DNA of 64,000 nucleotides from Motacilla alba alba (GCF_015832195.1 NC_052019.1:868001-932000), one strand, 5' to 3'; shown: positions 12,801 to 24,521, counted from the first letter of the stretch. Notes: generated by a model from the sequence alone, not told the origin. Program-made: numbers and translations.

Positions 12801-13164
12801 GGTGTTGTGTGTCACTGGATGAGGAGTCCCCGTTGCAGCCAGGGCTGGTTGGTTCTGGGTTAACAGTGAAAACAATCCGGGTGTCATTCCTGGACTGGGC
12901 AGTTCATCCTCCAAAGGCCTTGGAGAGAGAGACAGGGCTCCGTTTCCAGCGTGTGAGAGTGCAGCGCTGCAGAGCTCGGGGTGTGTGGGGCTGTGACAGA
13001 GATAAGGACTGATAGCAGCTGAGCAGAGCGAGAAATGCCACCTCGTGATTTAACCCTGACCATGGCAAAAAGAAGTGAAGGCTGGACTGCAGCAGGCTTT
13101 GGAAGGGGCTGGCCGGTCTCAGGTTTTGGGGAGCCATGGCTCAGCGATCCCTGCTTTCCACAGC

Positions 13165-14205
13165 CCTGGGTCAGGTTTAACCCCTGGGTCAGGTTTAACC
13201 CCTGGGTAAGGTAAGGTTTAACCCCTGGATGAGGTTTAACCCCTGGATGAGGTTTAACCCCTGGGTAAGGTAAGGTTTAAGCCCTGGATGAGGTTTAATC
13301 CCTGGGTAAGGTTTAACCCCTGGGTAAGGTAAGGTTTAAGCCCTGGATGAGGTTTAATCCCTGGGTAAGGTTTAACCCCTGGGTAAGGTGAGGTTTAACC
13401 CCTGGGTAAGGTAAGGTTTGACCCCTGGATGAGGTTTAACCCCTGGGTGAGGTAAGGTTTAACTCCTGGGTAAGGTTTAACCCCTGGGTCAGGTTTAATC
13501 CCTGGGTGAGGTTTAACCCCTGAATAAGGTGAGGTTTAACCCCTGCTTGAGGTTTTAACCCCTGGATGAGGTTTAACCCCTGGGTAAGGTAAGGTTTAAC
13601 CCCTGGATGAGGTTTAACCCCTGGATGAGGTTTAACCCCTGGGTCAGGTTTAATCCCTGGGTGAGGTTTAACCCCTGAATAAGGTGAGGTTTAACCCCTG
13701 CTTGAGGTTTTAACCCCTGGATGAGGTTTAACCCCTGGGTAAGGTAAGGTTTAACCCCTGGATGAGGTTTAAGCCCTGGATGAGGTTTAACCCCTGGGTC
13801 AGGTAAGGTTTAACTCCTGGGTGAGGTTTAACCCCTGAATAAGGTGAGGTTTAACCCCTGCTTGAGGTAAGGTTTAACCCCTGGATGAGGTTTAACTCCT
13901 GGGTAAGGTAAGGTTTAACCCCTGGATGAGGTTTAACCCCTGGGTAAGGTAAGGTTTAAGCCCTGGGTGTCCCTGTGTCATTTAACCCCTGAAGGTGAGG
14001 TTTAAGCCCTCCCTGGGTCAGGTAAGGGTAAGGTGAGGTTTAAGCCCTGGGTGAGGTTTAACCCCTGGGTGAGGTTTAACCCCTGGGTAAGGTGAGGTTT
14101 AACCCCTGGGTGAGGTTTAACCCTAGGTATGGGTGAGGTTTAACCCCTGGGTAAGGTGAGGTTTAAGCCCTGGGTGAGGTTTAACCCTGGGTCAGGTTTA
14201 AGCCA
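13165..14205. repeat. Minisatellite, 18-23-bp unit (GAGGTTTAACCCCTGGGTAA)
   Basis: About 50 copies of GGTTTAACCCCTGG followed by ATGA, GTAAGGT, GTGA or GTCA. Blocks of several units recur (for example around 13500-13720 and 13650-13860), indicating a higher-order structure. Many units contain GGTAAGGT, which resembles a 5' splice site on the + strand. 14206-14510 is unique with short GT-rich runs. Confidence 0.93.
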
Positions 14206-14509
14206 TGGCAGCTGCTCTTTGTGTCCTGATTTCTTCCCCCTGAGCTCGGGCAGGCCAGAGAATCCCCCTGCCTGCCCGTCTGTGCCCCGCTGGGGTTCAT
14301 ACTGCCATGAATGCGGGTATCCCATGGAAAACTCCATTATCCCGAGAAAAAATGTATTTACTGACCTGTATATATGTATGTGTATGTATGTGTAAATATA
14401 TGTTATATATGTGTAAATGTCATATGTTGTGTATGTGTAAATGTCATATGTTCTCTGTATCATGTAGTGTGTATATAGCAGCTATTGTATGCACTATGTA
14501 TACTAAATA

Positions 14510-15530
14510 TAATAATATAATGTAATGCGATATTGAATTACAAATTGTATATTTATATAAATATATAATAGATTATGATGTATTTAATGATATATAATTA
14601 TATTTATAAATAGAAACAGTGATTAATATAATATAATGTAATATAAATAATAGCTAATATAATATAATATAATATAATATAATATGATGCAAGATTAAAT
14701 TATTTATTATAAATGATATAATTATGTGATATATAATTATCTAATTATATATTATTCTATTTATAAATATAGATAGTAGTGAATATAATGCAATATAAAT
14801 TGTAATTAATACAATGTAATGCAATATAAATTGTGGTTATTATAATTTAATTCAATATATCTCACAGATAAAGTCATATAATGTGAGATTAAATTAAAAA
14901 TTATATATAATTATGTGATACATAATTATCTATTTCATGATATATAATTATATTTATAAGTATAAATAGTTGATATAATGTAAAATAAATTGTAGTTAAT
15001 ATACTATAATGCCATATATCTAATAGATAAAGTAATATAATGTAATATAATGTAATACAATGTCATGTAGTATATAATGTAATTTATAATGTATAATATA
15101 ATATAGAATATAGAATATAGAATATAGAATATATATAATAATATATAACATGATCTAATATAATGTAATATGATATAATATGATGTAATATAATATAATA
15201 TAATATAATATAATATAATATAATATATATATATAATAGTATATAATGTAATATAATATAATAATATATAATAGTATAGTATAGTATATAATAAAATATA
15301 AAATGTAAGATAATGTAATATAATGTAATATAATATAATAATATATAATATAATGTAATATAATATAATATAATATAATAATATATAATATAATATAAAA
15401 TGTAAGATAATGTAATATAATTCAATATAATAGTATATAATAGTATATAAAATGTAAGATAATGTAATATAATATAATAGTATAGTATAGTACAGTACAG
15501 TATAGTATATAACAGTGTATAAATATGTAT
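14510..15530. repeat. AT-rich (TATAA)n-like array and AT-rich spacer
   Basis: About 1 kb of very AT-rich DNA. 14510-15080 is degenerate; 15080-15500 is mostly ATAATATAATGTAATATAAT-type repeats. It ends about 130 bp before the exon at 15664. Confidence 0.9.
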
Positions 15531-15663
15531 TTTACCCCCCGGGGCAGTGCAGGCGTCCCTGCCCTGCAGGCGCTCAGCCCTGGAGCTGCTGCCCGGGCGG
15601 CTCCGGGCTGTGTCCCGGCAGTCAGGGCTGTTCTGTGTTTCCGACCCGCTCCGTTCCTTGCAG

Positions 15664-15741
15664 AGCCGCCTGAAGGAAGCGGTGCAGCTGCTGGAGGACT
15701 ACAAGCACGGCACGCTGCCGCCCGGAGTCACCAACGAGCAG
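15664..15741 (+). CDS. SFXN5: SFXN5 internal exon A (78 nt, phase 0-0)
   Basis: Encodes 26 residues beginning [16 protein letters not shown] and ending TNEQ, the N-terminal matrix-side part of sideroflexin 5. The acceptor is a pyrimidine-rich stretch ending in cag at 15661-15663. The donor is GTCAGC at 15742, weaker than the usual GTAAGT. Length is a multiple of three and both boundaries are phase 0. Compared with mammalian SFXN5 as I remember it, the first residue is S for R, K replaces R at position 4 and P replaces R near the end; all are plausible divergence. The exon is an island: an AT-repeat array ends about 130 bp upstream and a 51-bp minisatellite begins about 150 bp downstream. The preceding exon, expected to carry a conserved FLDIIDPRTL-like block, was not found in the upstream 15.6 kb. 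Confidence 0.9.
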
Positions 15742-15887
15742 GTCAGCCGGGGGCCTCTGCTTCCCCTGGGGCTCTGCTGCTGGTCCCGGGGAGCACCAGC
15801 TGCTCATCAGCTCGGGAAACGGCATTTTACAGCTGCGGGAAGGCTTGGCCACTGCTGCGGGTTCCTCAGCAGCGGCTGTGGGGCTCA

Positions 15888-16545
15888 GCCCCTGCCCCGT
15901 TCCTGCGCCGTAATTCCCATTCCTGCCCCGATCCCAACCTCCTCTGGGCTGTTCCTGCGCCATAATTCCCATTCCTGCCCCGATCCCGACCTCCTCTGCC
16001 CTGTTCCTGCGCCATAATTCCCATTCCTGCCCCGATCCCGACCTCCTCTGGGCTGTTCCTGCGCAATAATTCCCATTTCTGCCCTGATCCCGACCTCCTC
16101 TGCCCTGTTCCAGTGCAATAATTCCCATTCCTGCCCCGATCCCGACCTCCTCTGCACTGTTCCTGTGCAATAATTCCCATTCCTGCCCCGATCCCAACCT
16201 CCTCTGCACTGTTCCTGTGCAATAATTCCCATTTCAGCCCCGATCCCAACCTCCTCTGGGCTGTTCCTGTGCAATAATTCCCATTTCAGCCCCGATCCCA
16301 ACCTCCTCTGGGCTGTTCCTGTGCAATAATTCCCATTCCTGCCCCGATCCCAACCTCCTCTGCCCTGTTCCTGCGCAATAATTCCCATTTCAGCCCCGAT
16401 CCCAACCTCCTCTGGGCTGTTCCTGTGCAATAATTCCCATTTTTGCCTCGATCCCGACCTCCTCTGCCCCGTACCTGTGCAATAATTCCCATTTCAGCCC
16501 CGATCCCGACCTCCTCTGGGCTGTTCCTGTGCGATAATTTTGCCC
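15888..16545. repeat. Minisatellite, 51-52-bp unit (GTGCAATAATTCCCATTTCA)
   Basis: About 12 copies carrying CAATAATTCCCATTCCTGCC, then CCGATCCCGACCTCCTCTG and GCTGTTCCTGTG. CCTCCTCTG recurs every 51-52 bp. It starts about 150 bp after the donor of exon A. Confidence 0.93.
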
Positions 16546-17075
16546 ATAATATAGAGGTTTTTACCCATAATAGGGAGGTTTTTCCCTGGAATATGGAGGT
16601 TTTTGCCCATAATATAGAGGGTTTTGCCCATAAGATGGATGTTTTTAGCAGTAATATGAAGGTATTTTCCCAGAATATGGATGTTTTTACCTGTAATATG
16701 AAGGGTTTTGCCCAGAATATGGAGGTTTTTATCTGTAATATGAAGGTTTTTTCCCATAATATAGAGGTTTTTTCCCATAATATGGATGTTTTTAGCAGTA
16801 ATATGGAGGGTTTTGCTCATAATATGGAGGGTTTTGCCTGAAATATGGAGTTTTTGCCCAGAATATTGAGGTTTTTACCTGTAATATGAAGGTTTTTACC
16901 CATAATATAGAGGTTTTTACCCATAATGTGGATGTTTTTACCTGTAATATGAAGGTTTTTTCCCAGAATATGGAGGTTTTTGCCCATAATATGGAGGTTT
17001 TTTCCCATAATATGGAGGTTTTTGCCCATAACATGGAGGGTTTTGCCTGATATACTGAGTTTTTGCCCAGGCTGT
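16545..17075. repeat. Minisatellite, 20-21-bp unit (GGAGGTTTTTGCCCATAATAT)
   Basis: About 25 units in which GAGGTTTTTNCCCATAATAT varies with CAGAATAT or CTGTAATATGAA. It abuts the 51-bp array directly. 17076-17250 is unique. Confidence 0.92.
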
Positions 17076-17254
17076 AGCTGGCAGATCAACAGGGATGGAA
17101 GTGCAGGGGAGCTTTGCCCCCACACCCTGTAGGTGAAAAAACCAAAAAAAACCTCTTTTACCTTTTTTCCCCTGTTCACAAGTGATAGTTTCTTCTCATC
17201 AAACACAAATGCAGGAGGAAAGTGCAGGCAGTGAAAGCTCCTGTTCGCTTCCGA

Positions 17255-17665
17255 AGGGGCAGCTGGGATTGGGGAGGAGAAGGGATGGGAAAGAGGGATT
17301 GGGGAGGAGAAGGGATGGGAAAGAGGGATTGGGGAGGAGAAGGGATGGGAAACGGGGATTGGGGAGGAGAAGGGATGGGAAAGAGAAGGGATTGGGAAGG
17401 AGAAGGGATTGGGGAGGAGGGGAGGGATTGGGGAGGAGAAGGGATGGGAAAGAGGGATTGGGGAGGAGAAGGGATGGGAAACGAATTGGGAAGGAGAAGG
17501 GATGGGAAAGAGGGATTGGGGAGGAGAAGGGATGGGAAAGAGAAGGAACTGATTGGGAAGGAGAAGGGATTGGGAGGAGGAAGGGATAGGAAGGAGGAGG
17601 GATTGATTGGGGAGGAGAAGGGGTTGGGAAGAATAAAGGATGGGAAGGAGGAGGGACTGGGAAGG
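17255..17665. repeat. G-rich minisatellite, about 30-bp unit
   Basis: Units read GGGATTGGGGAGGAGAAGGG then ATGGGAAAGA. Four G-runs with loops of 7 nt or less occur in each unit (GGG-att-GGGG-aggagaa-GGG-at-GGG), meeting the usual G-quadruplex pattern on the transcribed-RNA-like strand. Confidence 0.93.
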
Positions 17666-17669
17666 AGGG

Positions 17670-17740
17670 ATTGATTGGGTTGGACTCGGTGATTACTTAA
17701 AGGTCTCTTCCAACCTAGAAATTCTGTGATTCTGTGAAGG
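17670..17740 (+). mobile_element. CR1 LINE 3' end with tail
   Basis: GGTTGGACTCGGTGATTACT, a run matching AAAGGTCTCTTCCAACCTAG, then ATTCTGTGATTCTGTGA. This is the CR1 3' terminus with its short tandem tail, inserted inside the G-rich array, which continues after it. Confidence 0.85.
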
Positions 17741-17905
17741 GGAAGGAATGGGAAGGAGGGATTGGGAAGGAGAAGGGACGGGGAGGAAGAGAGGGATTGG
17801 GAAGGAGAAGGGATTGGGAGAAAGGGACTGGGAAGGAGAAAGGATTGGGAAGGAGAAGGGATTGGGAAGGCGAAGGGATGGGAAGGAGGCAGGGAGGGAG
17901 CAGGA
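17741..17905. repeat. G-rich minisatellite, continuation after CR1
   Basis: More GGGATTGGGAAGGAGAAGGG units. The split suggests the CR1 landed in an existing array. 17906-18285 is unique. Confidence 0.85.
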
Positions 17906-18289
17906 GTGAGGCAGCAGCAGTGACTCAGCCCCATCTGCCCGAGGCAGATGACACACAGCCACGCTCTGTGACAAACCCCGCTGCCGGCTTGTGACCCACA
18001 TTTTGCAGAGTGACAAAGCCAGGCTCTTCCCAGAGTTCATTCACAATTCCAGTGGGGGAGAGGCTGAGCAGGCTGGGAGGAGCTCCAGGTGAGGGAGGGG
18101 CAGGAGATGATGGGAAAAGGCCTTTCCTGGGACTGTTCTGTCCTAAGGCCAGCGGGTTTGTGGCAGAACAGCCCCAGCTCCCTTTGGGCACAGCAGTGTC
18201 CCAGGGGCTTGGGGGGACTGCAGCAAGAGCTGCCTGTGTTAATAACTGCATTAATTAAACCAGAGCACAGCAGGGCCTGAGGGAGCCCC

Positions 18290-18420
18290 TGCACCCCTGG
18301 AGTGTCCCAGGCCAGCTGGACAGGGCCTGGAGCAGCCTGGGACAGTGGCAGGTGTCCCTGCCATGGCAGGGGTGCCACAACCTTCGGGTCCCTCCAAGCC
18401 AGAGCTCTGCAGAGTCTGTG
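18290..18420 (+). mobile_element. CR1 LINE fragment
   Basis: Contains GTGTCCCAGGCCAGCTGGAC, GGAGCAGCCTGGGACAGTGG and GCAGGTGTCCCTGCCATGGC, the sense-strand order of the CR1 3' region. No tail. Confidence 0.6.
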
Positions 18421-18649
18421 GGCAGGGGCCAGGCTGTGGGGCTGGAATGGTGGCCCAGGGCACTGTGAGGAGGGGGAGGATGGAGGGACAGGCAGCAGGT
18501 GACCTCAGGGAGCCCAGTGGCACGCACAGAGCCGGGGTTCCGGGGTGGCTGCAGCTGCCTGGGGGAGCTGGGGAGGGGTCCCTGCAGCAGCAGGGCCGGT
18601 CCTGCTGTGCCCCTGGGGCTGCCCGGCTCTGTGGGGCAGGAGGGGAACG

Positions 18650-18990
18650 GCTCAGGCTGGAAAAGCCCTCTGGGATCAACCATTCCAGCCATTGCCCAGC
18701 CCTGCCACCACTGCCCCTTGTCCCCAAGAGCCACAGCCACAGGGCTGTGAAATCCCCCCAGGCATGGGCACTCCGGCCCTGCCCTTTCCAGGATGGAATT
18801 CTGCCAGTGGAGCTCTCCCCTGAGGCTGCTCCCTCTCCTCCTGTCCTGTTCCCTGGGAGCAGAGCCCCAAACCCCTCACTCCCGCTGTCCCCACCCCAAA
18901 TTTGACCCAAAGCCACCTGGAAAATGCATTTGTGCTTTCCTGCAGCTTCTCCTGGCTTCTCCGTGCCCCACTCTGCAGGATGGCTCTGGC
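18650..18990 (-). mobile_element. CR1 LINE fragment, reversed
   Basis: Reads as the complement of the CR1 3' region: AAGCCCTCTGGGATCAACCA, then TTGTCCCCAAGAGCCACAGC and the GGGCTGTGAAATCCCCCCAG block. 18991-20200 is unique apart from a dispersed 90-bp element listed separately. Confidence 0.65.
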
Positions 18991-19469
18991 TGGGAGGCAG
19001 CAACAAGGTGCAGTTTTCTGGAGCTGGTCTGGGCAAGGGGAGCTCTGGGAGCAGCCTGGTTTGTGGCACACCTGCAGGGATTGGTGCTGGAATGAGGGAC
19101 CGAGCCACACCCTGAGTGACAGCCAGCGTGTCGCTGCTCTGGCGTGGCAGGACACCAGCAGATGGAGGCAGATCTGATTTTTGACTCATTTTTGGGTGGG
19201 TTTACCCCGCTCTGAGTGGGATCTGAGCTGATCCCTTTGTGTCCCCGTGGGCAAGCAGCGGCTGCTGGAGCTGTGGCCTGGGAACACGGGGTCTGAGAGG
19301 ATAAACCACAGTTACTGCTCTCAGAAAGGCTGGGTGGCACCTCAGGGGTCTCCAGGCAGGGATGACTGTGTCCCCATCAGGAACTGCTCCTCTCTGGTTG
19401 CTTGAAACCCTCATGTGGGGAATGCTGCTCGCTTCCAAAAATTGCAGAGCTTTAGAGAAACCTCGTCAG

Positions 19470-19562
19470 AAACACAGCAGGAGACTGAAGAGAGAAAATA
19501 TCGTGGCAGAGGATTCTTCCCCACCTTGCGCTGATCCCCACAGTGGAGTTCTGCCCTCGAAT
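19470..19562. repeat. Dispersed element, copy 1 of 2
   Basis: CAGGAGACTGAAGAGAGAAA ... CACAGTGGAGTTCTGCC. A related copy in the same orientation is at 24826-24905. The family is not recognised. Sequence on either side (18991-19469, 19563-20200) shows no repeat or coding signature. Confidence 0.6.
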
Positions 19563-20204
19563 GGTGAGAGCCCAGCAGCACAGGGCTTGCCTGTCCCCCT
19601 GTCCCACTCAGGGCCCCTTGCACTGGACGTGGCACACCAAGAACAGTCTGAGCAGGCTGAGGGAGAGCCAGGCTCGCCTCAAAGGCTCCGAAGCAGCTCT
19701 GGGCAGGGTTCGAGTGCCTTCGTTCCCCCAGCAGGCAGCATCCCCCCCGAGGAGGCAGCTCCGAGCCCAGGCAGACGAGTTGTTTTGACAGAGCTCTCAC
19801 CAAGCTCCCGGCTGAGGCTCTCTGGTGGAGCAGCGCCTGCCAGAGCTCCATCCCTGCTCCTCATTCAGAAATCCTCGGCGAGGGTGGCGGGAGCTGCAGC
19901 CTCCCGGCAGCTCAGCACAGCCTGCAGAGATGGTTTCAGCGCACGAGGAGTGGCAAACACAGAGCCTAGAGCTATGTCACAGCAAGCAGCTCCTCGCACG
20001 CGGCTTCCTGACAGGGCTCTGGGGGAAGCAGCCTTGCTCTGCTGCATTCCCCAGGCAGGTTTTTCCAAATGAGCTGGAAGGGAACAGTTATGGGCCAGCT
20101 AAAGATAAAAAAGCCTAAAAGAGCCGTGGTGGTGCTTGCAGCACGTCCCCAGGCCCGTCTCTGAGGCGCTTTCCAGGAGGAATGCTGGGGCACGGGACAG
20201 CAGC

Positions 20205-21165
20205 AGGGCCAGCTCCTGCAGCTCTGCCCTTCCAAGCCCTGCAGATCTGCCCTTCCCAATCCCGCAGCTCTGCCCTTCCCAGCTCTGCCCTTCCCAGCCC
20301 TGCAGCTCTGCTTTTCCAACTCCTGCAGCTCTTCCCTTCCCAATCCTGCAGCTCTGCCCTTCCCGATCCCGCAGCTCTGCCCTTTCCAGCTCTGCCCTTC
20401 CCGATCCCGCAGCTCTGCCCTTCCCAGCTCTGCCCTTCCCAGCTCCTGCAGCTCTGCCCTTCCCAGCTCCTGCAGCTCTGCCCTTCCCAATCCCGCAGCT
20501 CTGCCCTTCCCAATCCCGCAGCTCTGCCCTGCAGCTCTGCCCTTCCCAATCCCGCAGCTCTGCCCTGCAGCTCTGCCCTTCCCAATCCTGCAGCTGCAGC
20601 TCTGCCCTTCCCAATCCCGCAGCTCTGCCCTTCCCAGCTCCTGCAGCTCTGCTTTTCCCAGCTCCTGCAGCTCTGCCCTTCCCAATCCCGCAGCTCTGCC
20701 CTTCCCGATCCCGCAGCTCTGCCCTTCCCGATCCCGCAGCTCTGCTTTTCCCAATCCCGCAGCTCTGCCCTTCCCAGCCCTGCAGCTCTGCCCTTCCCAA
20801 TCCTGCAGGTCTGCTTTTCCAACTCCTCCAGCTCTGCCCTTCCCGATCCCGCAGCTCTGCCCTTCCCAGCTCCTGCAGCTCTGCCCTTCCCAATCCCGCA
20901 GCTCTGCCCTTCCCGATCCCGCAGCTCTGCCCTTCCCAGCTCCTGCAGCTCTGCCCTTCCCAATCCCGCAGCTCTGCCCTTCCCGATCCTGCAGCTCTGC
21001 CCTTCCCAATCCTGCAGCTCTGCCCTTCCCAATCCCGCAGCTCTGCCCTTCCCAGCTCCTGCAGCTCTGCTTTTCCCAGCTCCTGCAGCTCTGCCCTTCC
21101 CGATCCCGCAGCTCTGCCCTTCCCAATCCCGCAGCTCTGCCCTTCCCAGCTCCTGCTCTTCCTCC
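20205..21165. repeat. Minisatellite, 12-24-bp unit (GCAGCTCTGCCCTTCCCAATCCC)
   Basis: About 960 bp in which CAGCTCTGCCCTTCCC is followed by AATCC, GATCC or AGCTCCT. Unit lengths are mostly multiples of three, so both strands hold frames over 350 residues; these are repeat read-throughs. Confidence 0.93.
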
Positions 21166-22105
21166 AGGCTCCTGCTCCTCCTCCTCCTGCCCTGGATGTC
21201 CCTGCTCAGCAAAGTGCCCATTAACTCGAGGTGGGAAAAAGCCATTTCTGGGGCCCCGTGAGCAAAAATGAGGAATTGATCTCTCACCTGTCGATAGCTG
21301 CTGCACTGCTGAGAGCTCCTTATCGAGGGGTTTGTTCCTACATTAGGAAGATGTTTAAAAACAGGATTTTCAGCCTGGCTGTAGCAATTATGTGGTAGCA
21401 AAACACAGGAGAAAGAGCTGCTTGATCGCTATTTATTCAGGGCAGCAAGAAAACACACTTTGTTTCTTCAGCTGAGCTTATTTCCTCGAGTTTTTATGGA
21501 AATATTTAAAAGCCAGGCTTGTTTTTTTATTAACTATGCAGCTGAGTGTTTGTTAAAATGCCCCCAGCCCCAAATATTCTGTGCAGTGGGAATACCCCAC
21601 ACTGTCATTGACGCCCCTCCAGCAGGCTCTTGGGATTTCCTCATTTTTCTTGAAATGAAAAGTTACCTTTGGTAATTGCACCAGTTTGGGGTGGCTTTCT
21701 GCTCTCTTGCTTGTTGGGGTTAAATATTTGAGGAGGATTACAGAAGATGTTTGGGGGAGAAAGCCCCCGATGGCCTTGGGGAGGTGAATTTGGGTGATGG
21801 AACCCTGTGGACCCAGAAATGTCTGATGGAAACAAGAGCTGGTTTAGAAATGGAGACATTTTTGCTGTGGGGAGCCCAAGGGAGTTGTGGGGTCTGGTGA
21901 AATTCCTCCTCCCTGGTCCTGCCTGTCCTCCTGGGGCTCCTGCAGAGGTGGGGTGCAGTGGCAGCTCTGGTCCCTGCGTCCCCTCTCGTCCCCCTGTCCC
22001 AAAAGCAGGCTCCTGAGAGGGGAGGGGAGGAGGGAAAGGAAATGGGGAGGATTTGTGCTGGTGGACAAACTGCTGCAGTGGTCATTTGTGCACCACCTGT
22101 TCCAG
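21166..22105. other. Unique intronic sequence
   Basis: Moderate GC, no supported exon, RNA gene or repeat. Confidence 0.4.
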
Positions 22106-22109
22106 CTCT

Positions 22110-22560
22110 GCAGGAATGGATTCATGGAGTCATGGGATGGGTCGGGTGGGAAGGGACCCTAAATGCCACCCAGTGCCACCAATCCATGGCAGGGACACCT
22201 CCCACTGCCCCAGGTGGCTCCAGCCTGGCCTTGGGCACTGCCAGGGATCCAGGGGCAGCCCCAGCTGCTCTGGGAATTCCAGCCCAGCCCCTGCCCACCC
22301 TCCCAGCCAGCAATTCCTTGCCAAGATCCCAGCCCAATCTCCCCTTTCCCAGTGGCAGCCATTCCCTGCCTCCTGTCCCTCTGTCCCTTGTCCCCAGTCC
22401 CTCTGCAGCTCTCCTGGAGCCCCTGCAGGGACTCGGAGCATTCCCTGGATTTTTCCCTTCTCCAGGGGAGCATTCCCAGCTCTCCAGCCTGGCTCCAGCC
22501 CTCAGCAGCTCCTGGCCCTGTCACTGCCCGTCCATGAAGATCCCCTCATCCTTGGCACTT
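22110..22560 (-). mobile_element. CR1 LINE 3' part, reversed
   Basis: Begins with the complement of the CR1 end (GGATTCATGGAGTCATGGGA, GGTGGGAAGGGACCCTAAAT), continues through GGCAGGGACACCTCCCACTG and includes CAGCCAGCAATTCCTTGCCA. Copies at 30780 and 50395 share this internal segment almost word for word. Confidence 0.8.
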
Positions 22561-22579
22561 TGTGCTCCTCATTTCACCA

Positions 22580-22700
22580 CAAATCCCAGAATCCCAGAAG
22601 GTTTGGGCAGGAAGGGACCCTCAATCCCCCCCAGTGCCACCCCTGCCATGGCAGGGACACCTCCCACTGTCCCAGGCTGCTCCTTTAAGTGGTCCCGTGG
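22580..22700 (-). mobile_element. CR1 LINE 3' fragment, reversed
   Basis: CACAAATCCCAGAATCCCAG, GGTTTGGGCAGGAAGGGACC and GGCAGGGACACCTCCCACTG in CR1 antisense order. Confidence 0.7.
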
Positions 22701-22734
22701 TCCCTCAGCCAGAATTCCTCAGGCACTGGGAGCG

Positions 22735-22965
22735 GGGTGTCCTGGGTGTCCCTCCCTGTCCTGGGTGTCCCTGTCCCAGGTGTCCCTGTGCCCTGGATGT
22801 CCCTGTGCTGGACGTCCTCATGCTGGCTGTCCCTATCCATGATGTCCCCATCCATGATGTCCCCATGCTGAGGGTCTCTCTCTGTCCATGATGTCCCTGT
22901 CCCAGAGGCCCCCACCCTTGCTGTCCCTGTCCCAGATGTCCCTGTCCTGGCTGTTCCTGCCCTTT
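22735..22965. repeat. Short degenerate repeat (GGTGTCCCTGTCC / GATGTCCCCATCC)
   Basis: 12-15-bp units around TGTCCCTGTCC, diverged. Confidence 0.7.
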
Positions 22966-22969
22966 CTGT

Positions 22970-23605
22970 CCCCAGGGATGGCAGGACCTGTCCCTGGGGC
23001 TGGCAGGATGTCCCCAGGGGCTGGCAGGATCCATCCCCAGGGATGGCAGGACCTGTCCTGGGGCTGGCAGGGCCTGTCCCCAGGGCTGGCAGGATCCATC
23101 CCCAGGGCTGGCAGGACCTGTCCCCGGGGATGGCAGGATGTCCCCAGGGCTGGCAGGATCTGTCCCTGGGGCTGGTGGGATGTCCCCGGGGCTGGCAGGA
23201 TCTGTCCCTGGGGCTGGTGGGATGTTGCCAGGGCTGGCAGGATGTCCCCAGGGATAGTAGGATCTGTCCCCGGGGCTGGCAGGATCTGTCCCCAGGATGG
23301 GCAGGATGTGTCCCCCAGGGCTGGCAGGACCTGTCCCTTGGGGTGGCAGGACCTGTCCCTGGGGCTAGCAGGATGTCCCCAGGGCTGGCAGGATGTGCCC
23401 CCAGGGCTGGCAGGATCTGTCCCTGGGGCTGGCAGGATCTGTCCCCAGGGGCTGGCAGGATGTCCCCAGGGATAGCAGGATCTGTCCCGAGGGTGGCAGG
23501 ATGTCCCGAGGGTGGCAGGACCTGTCCAGGGGATGGCAGGACCTGTCCCCGGGGCTGGCAGGATCTGCCCCCAGGGTTGGCAGGGTCTGTCCCCAGAGCC
23601 GTGGT
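22970..23605. repeat. Minisatellite, 21-25-bp unit (GGGCTGGCAGGACCTGTCCC)
   Basis: About 27 copies of GGCTGGCAGGATCTGTCCCC with variants in GGATGT or GACCTG. Confidence 0.92.
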
Positions 23606-24500
23606 GGCTGCCGTGAGTGGTGGGAAGGTGCAGATGACCCCGCGAGGGCTCGGGGAGCCGATTTGCAGCAGAAGGTGGAGGCTGTGACAGACCCAGTCCC
23701 ACCTGCGGCAGGGCGGGCCGGGCCCACAGAGCCCCTGGGGATGGAGGCTTCATTTCAGGGGATGGTTCTGCCCCGAGAGCAGGGCTGTAGGGCTCAGCCT
23801 GCTCAGCAAGGACCAGCTTGCTTAGACCCGGCCTTGGCCCTGCTTTGGGAGCGCTGGTGCTGAGTTTAGTCTCCATCCAAAAGGCTGCACCGGCTGCAGG
23901 GCACAATGGTGTGCCTTTTGTCCTGCATCCCACTAATTTGTGGGGTTGCATCTGTGTCCTCTGAGCGCGTGAGTCCCCTGCCACCCTGTCCCAGCGCCCA
24001 GCACAGCCTGGGGGACCAGCCTGGTGCTGGCAGGGCGGCGTGGTGAAGCTGGAGGGAAGCAGCGCTCGGTGGCTCCCAGCCCCAGAGGGACTCAGATCCC
24101 TCCTGCTCAGGGCCCAGCTGCTTCTCCCGGGGGGTTTGTGCTCCAGAAAACCCCTCTGCAAGGCTGAGGAGCCTCGGGTGTGCTCGGGGTTTGGGCACCA
24201 GGGATCTGCCTCGGGAGATGTGCAGCTGGGTACCAGCACTGGGGGCACTCCGTGATGAACTTCAGCTTTGTTCATCACTTTTTCCCTCAGAATAGTTTTC
24301 CCAGCTGGAATTCCCTGCAGTCGCTCCTTGCTGGAACTGCGTTTCCTTCCCCTTGCACAGGCTGAATTTTGGCCTCAGAAACGGGGGTGGGAAGAGCTGC
24401 TGAGCTGGGTTAGTATCAGTGCTCCCAGGCAGCAGCCCAGGATGCTGGAACGCTGCTGGGAGCTGGGCTCAGGGCCCTGATTCCCCCCCTTGTGGGTTCC
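23606..24500. other. Unique GC-rich intronic sequence
   Basis: No conserved coding block seen; frames on both strands are short and lack splice context. Confidence 0.4.
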
Positions 24501-24513
24501 TGCCACTCCACCC

Positions 24514-24521
24514 TATAAATA
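24514..24521 (+). promoter_or_regulatory. Possible TATA box of a cryptic promoter
   Basis: TATAAATA preceded by a CCACTCCACCC box and followed about 30 bp later by GGGACGCAGAGGTGAGCT, which contains a donor-like AG|GTGAGC. The arrangement resembles a TATA promoter with a short first exon. It could drive an alternative transcript in the 19-kb intron, but no coding start was matched, so this is weak. Confidence 0.25.

Noticed and set aside
13165..14205. Interstitial telomeric repeat
   Set aside because: The TTTAACCCC core looks superficially telomeric but the unit is not (TTAGGG)n.
20115..21401. Long frames on both strands (up to 444 residues)
   Set aside because: Multiples-of-three minisatellite units give open frames in several registers on both strands at once.
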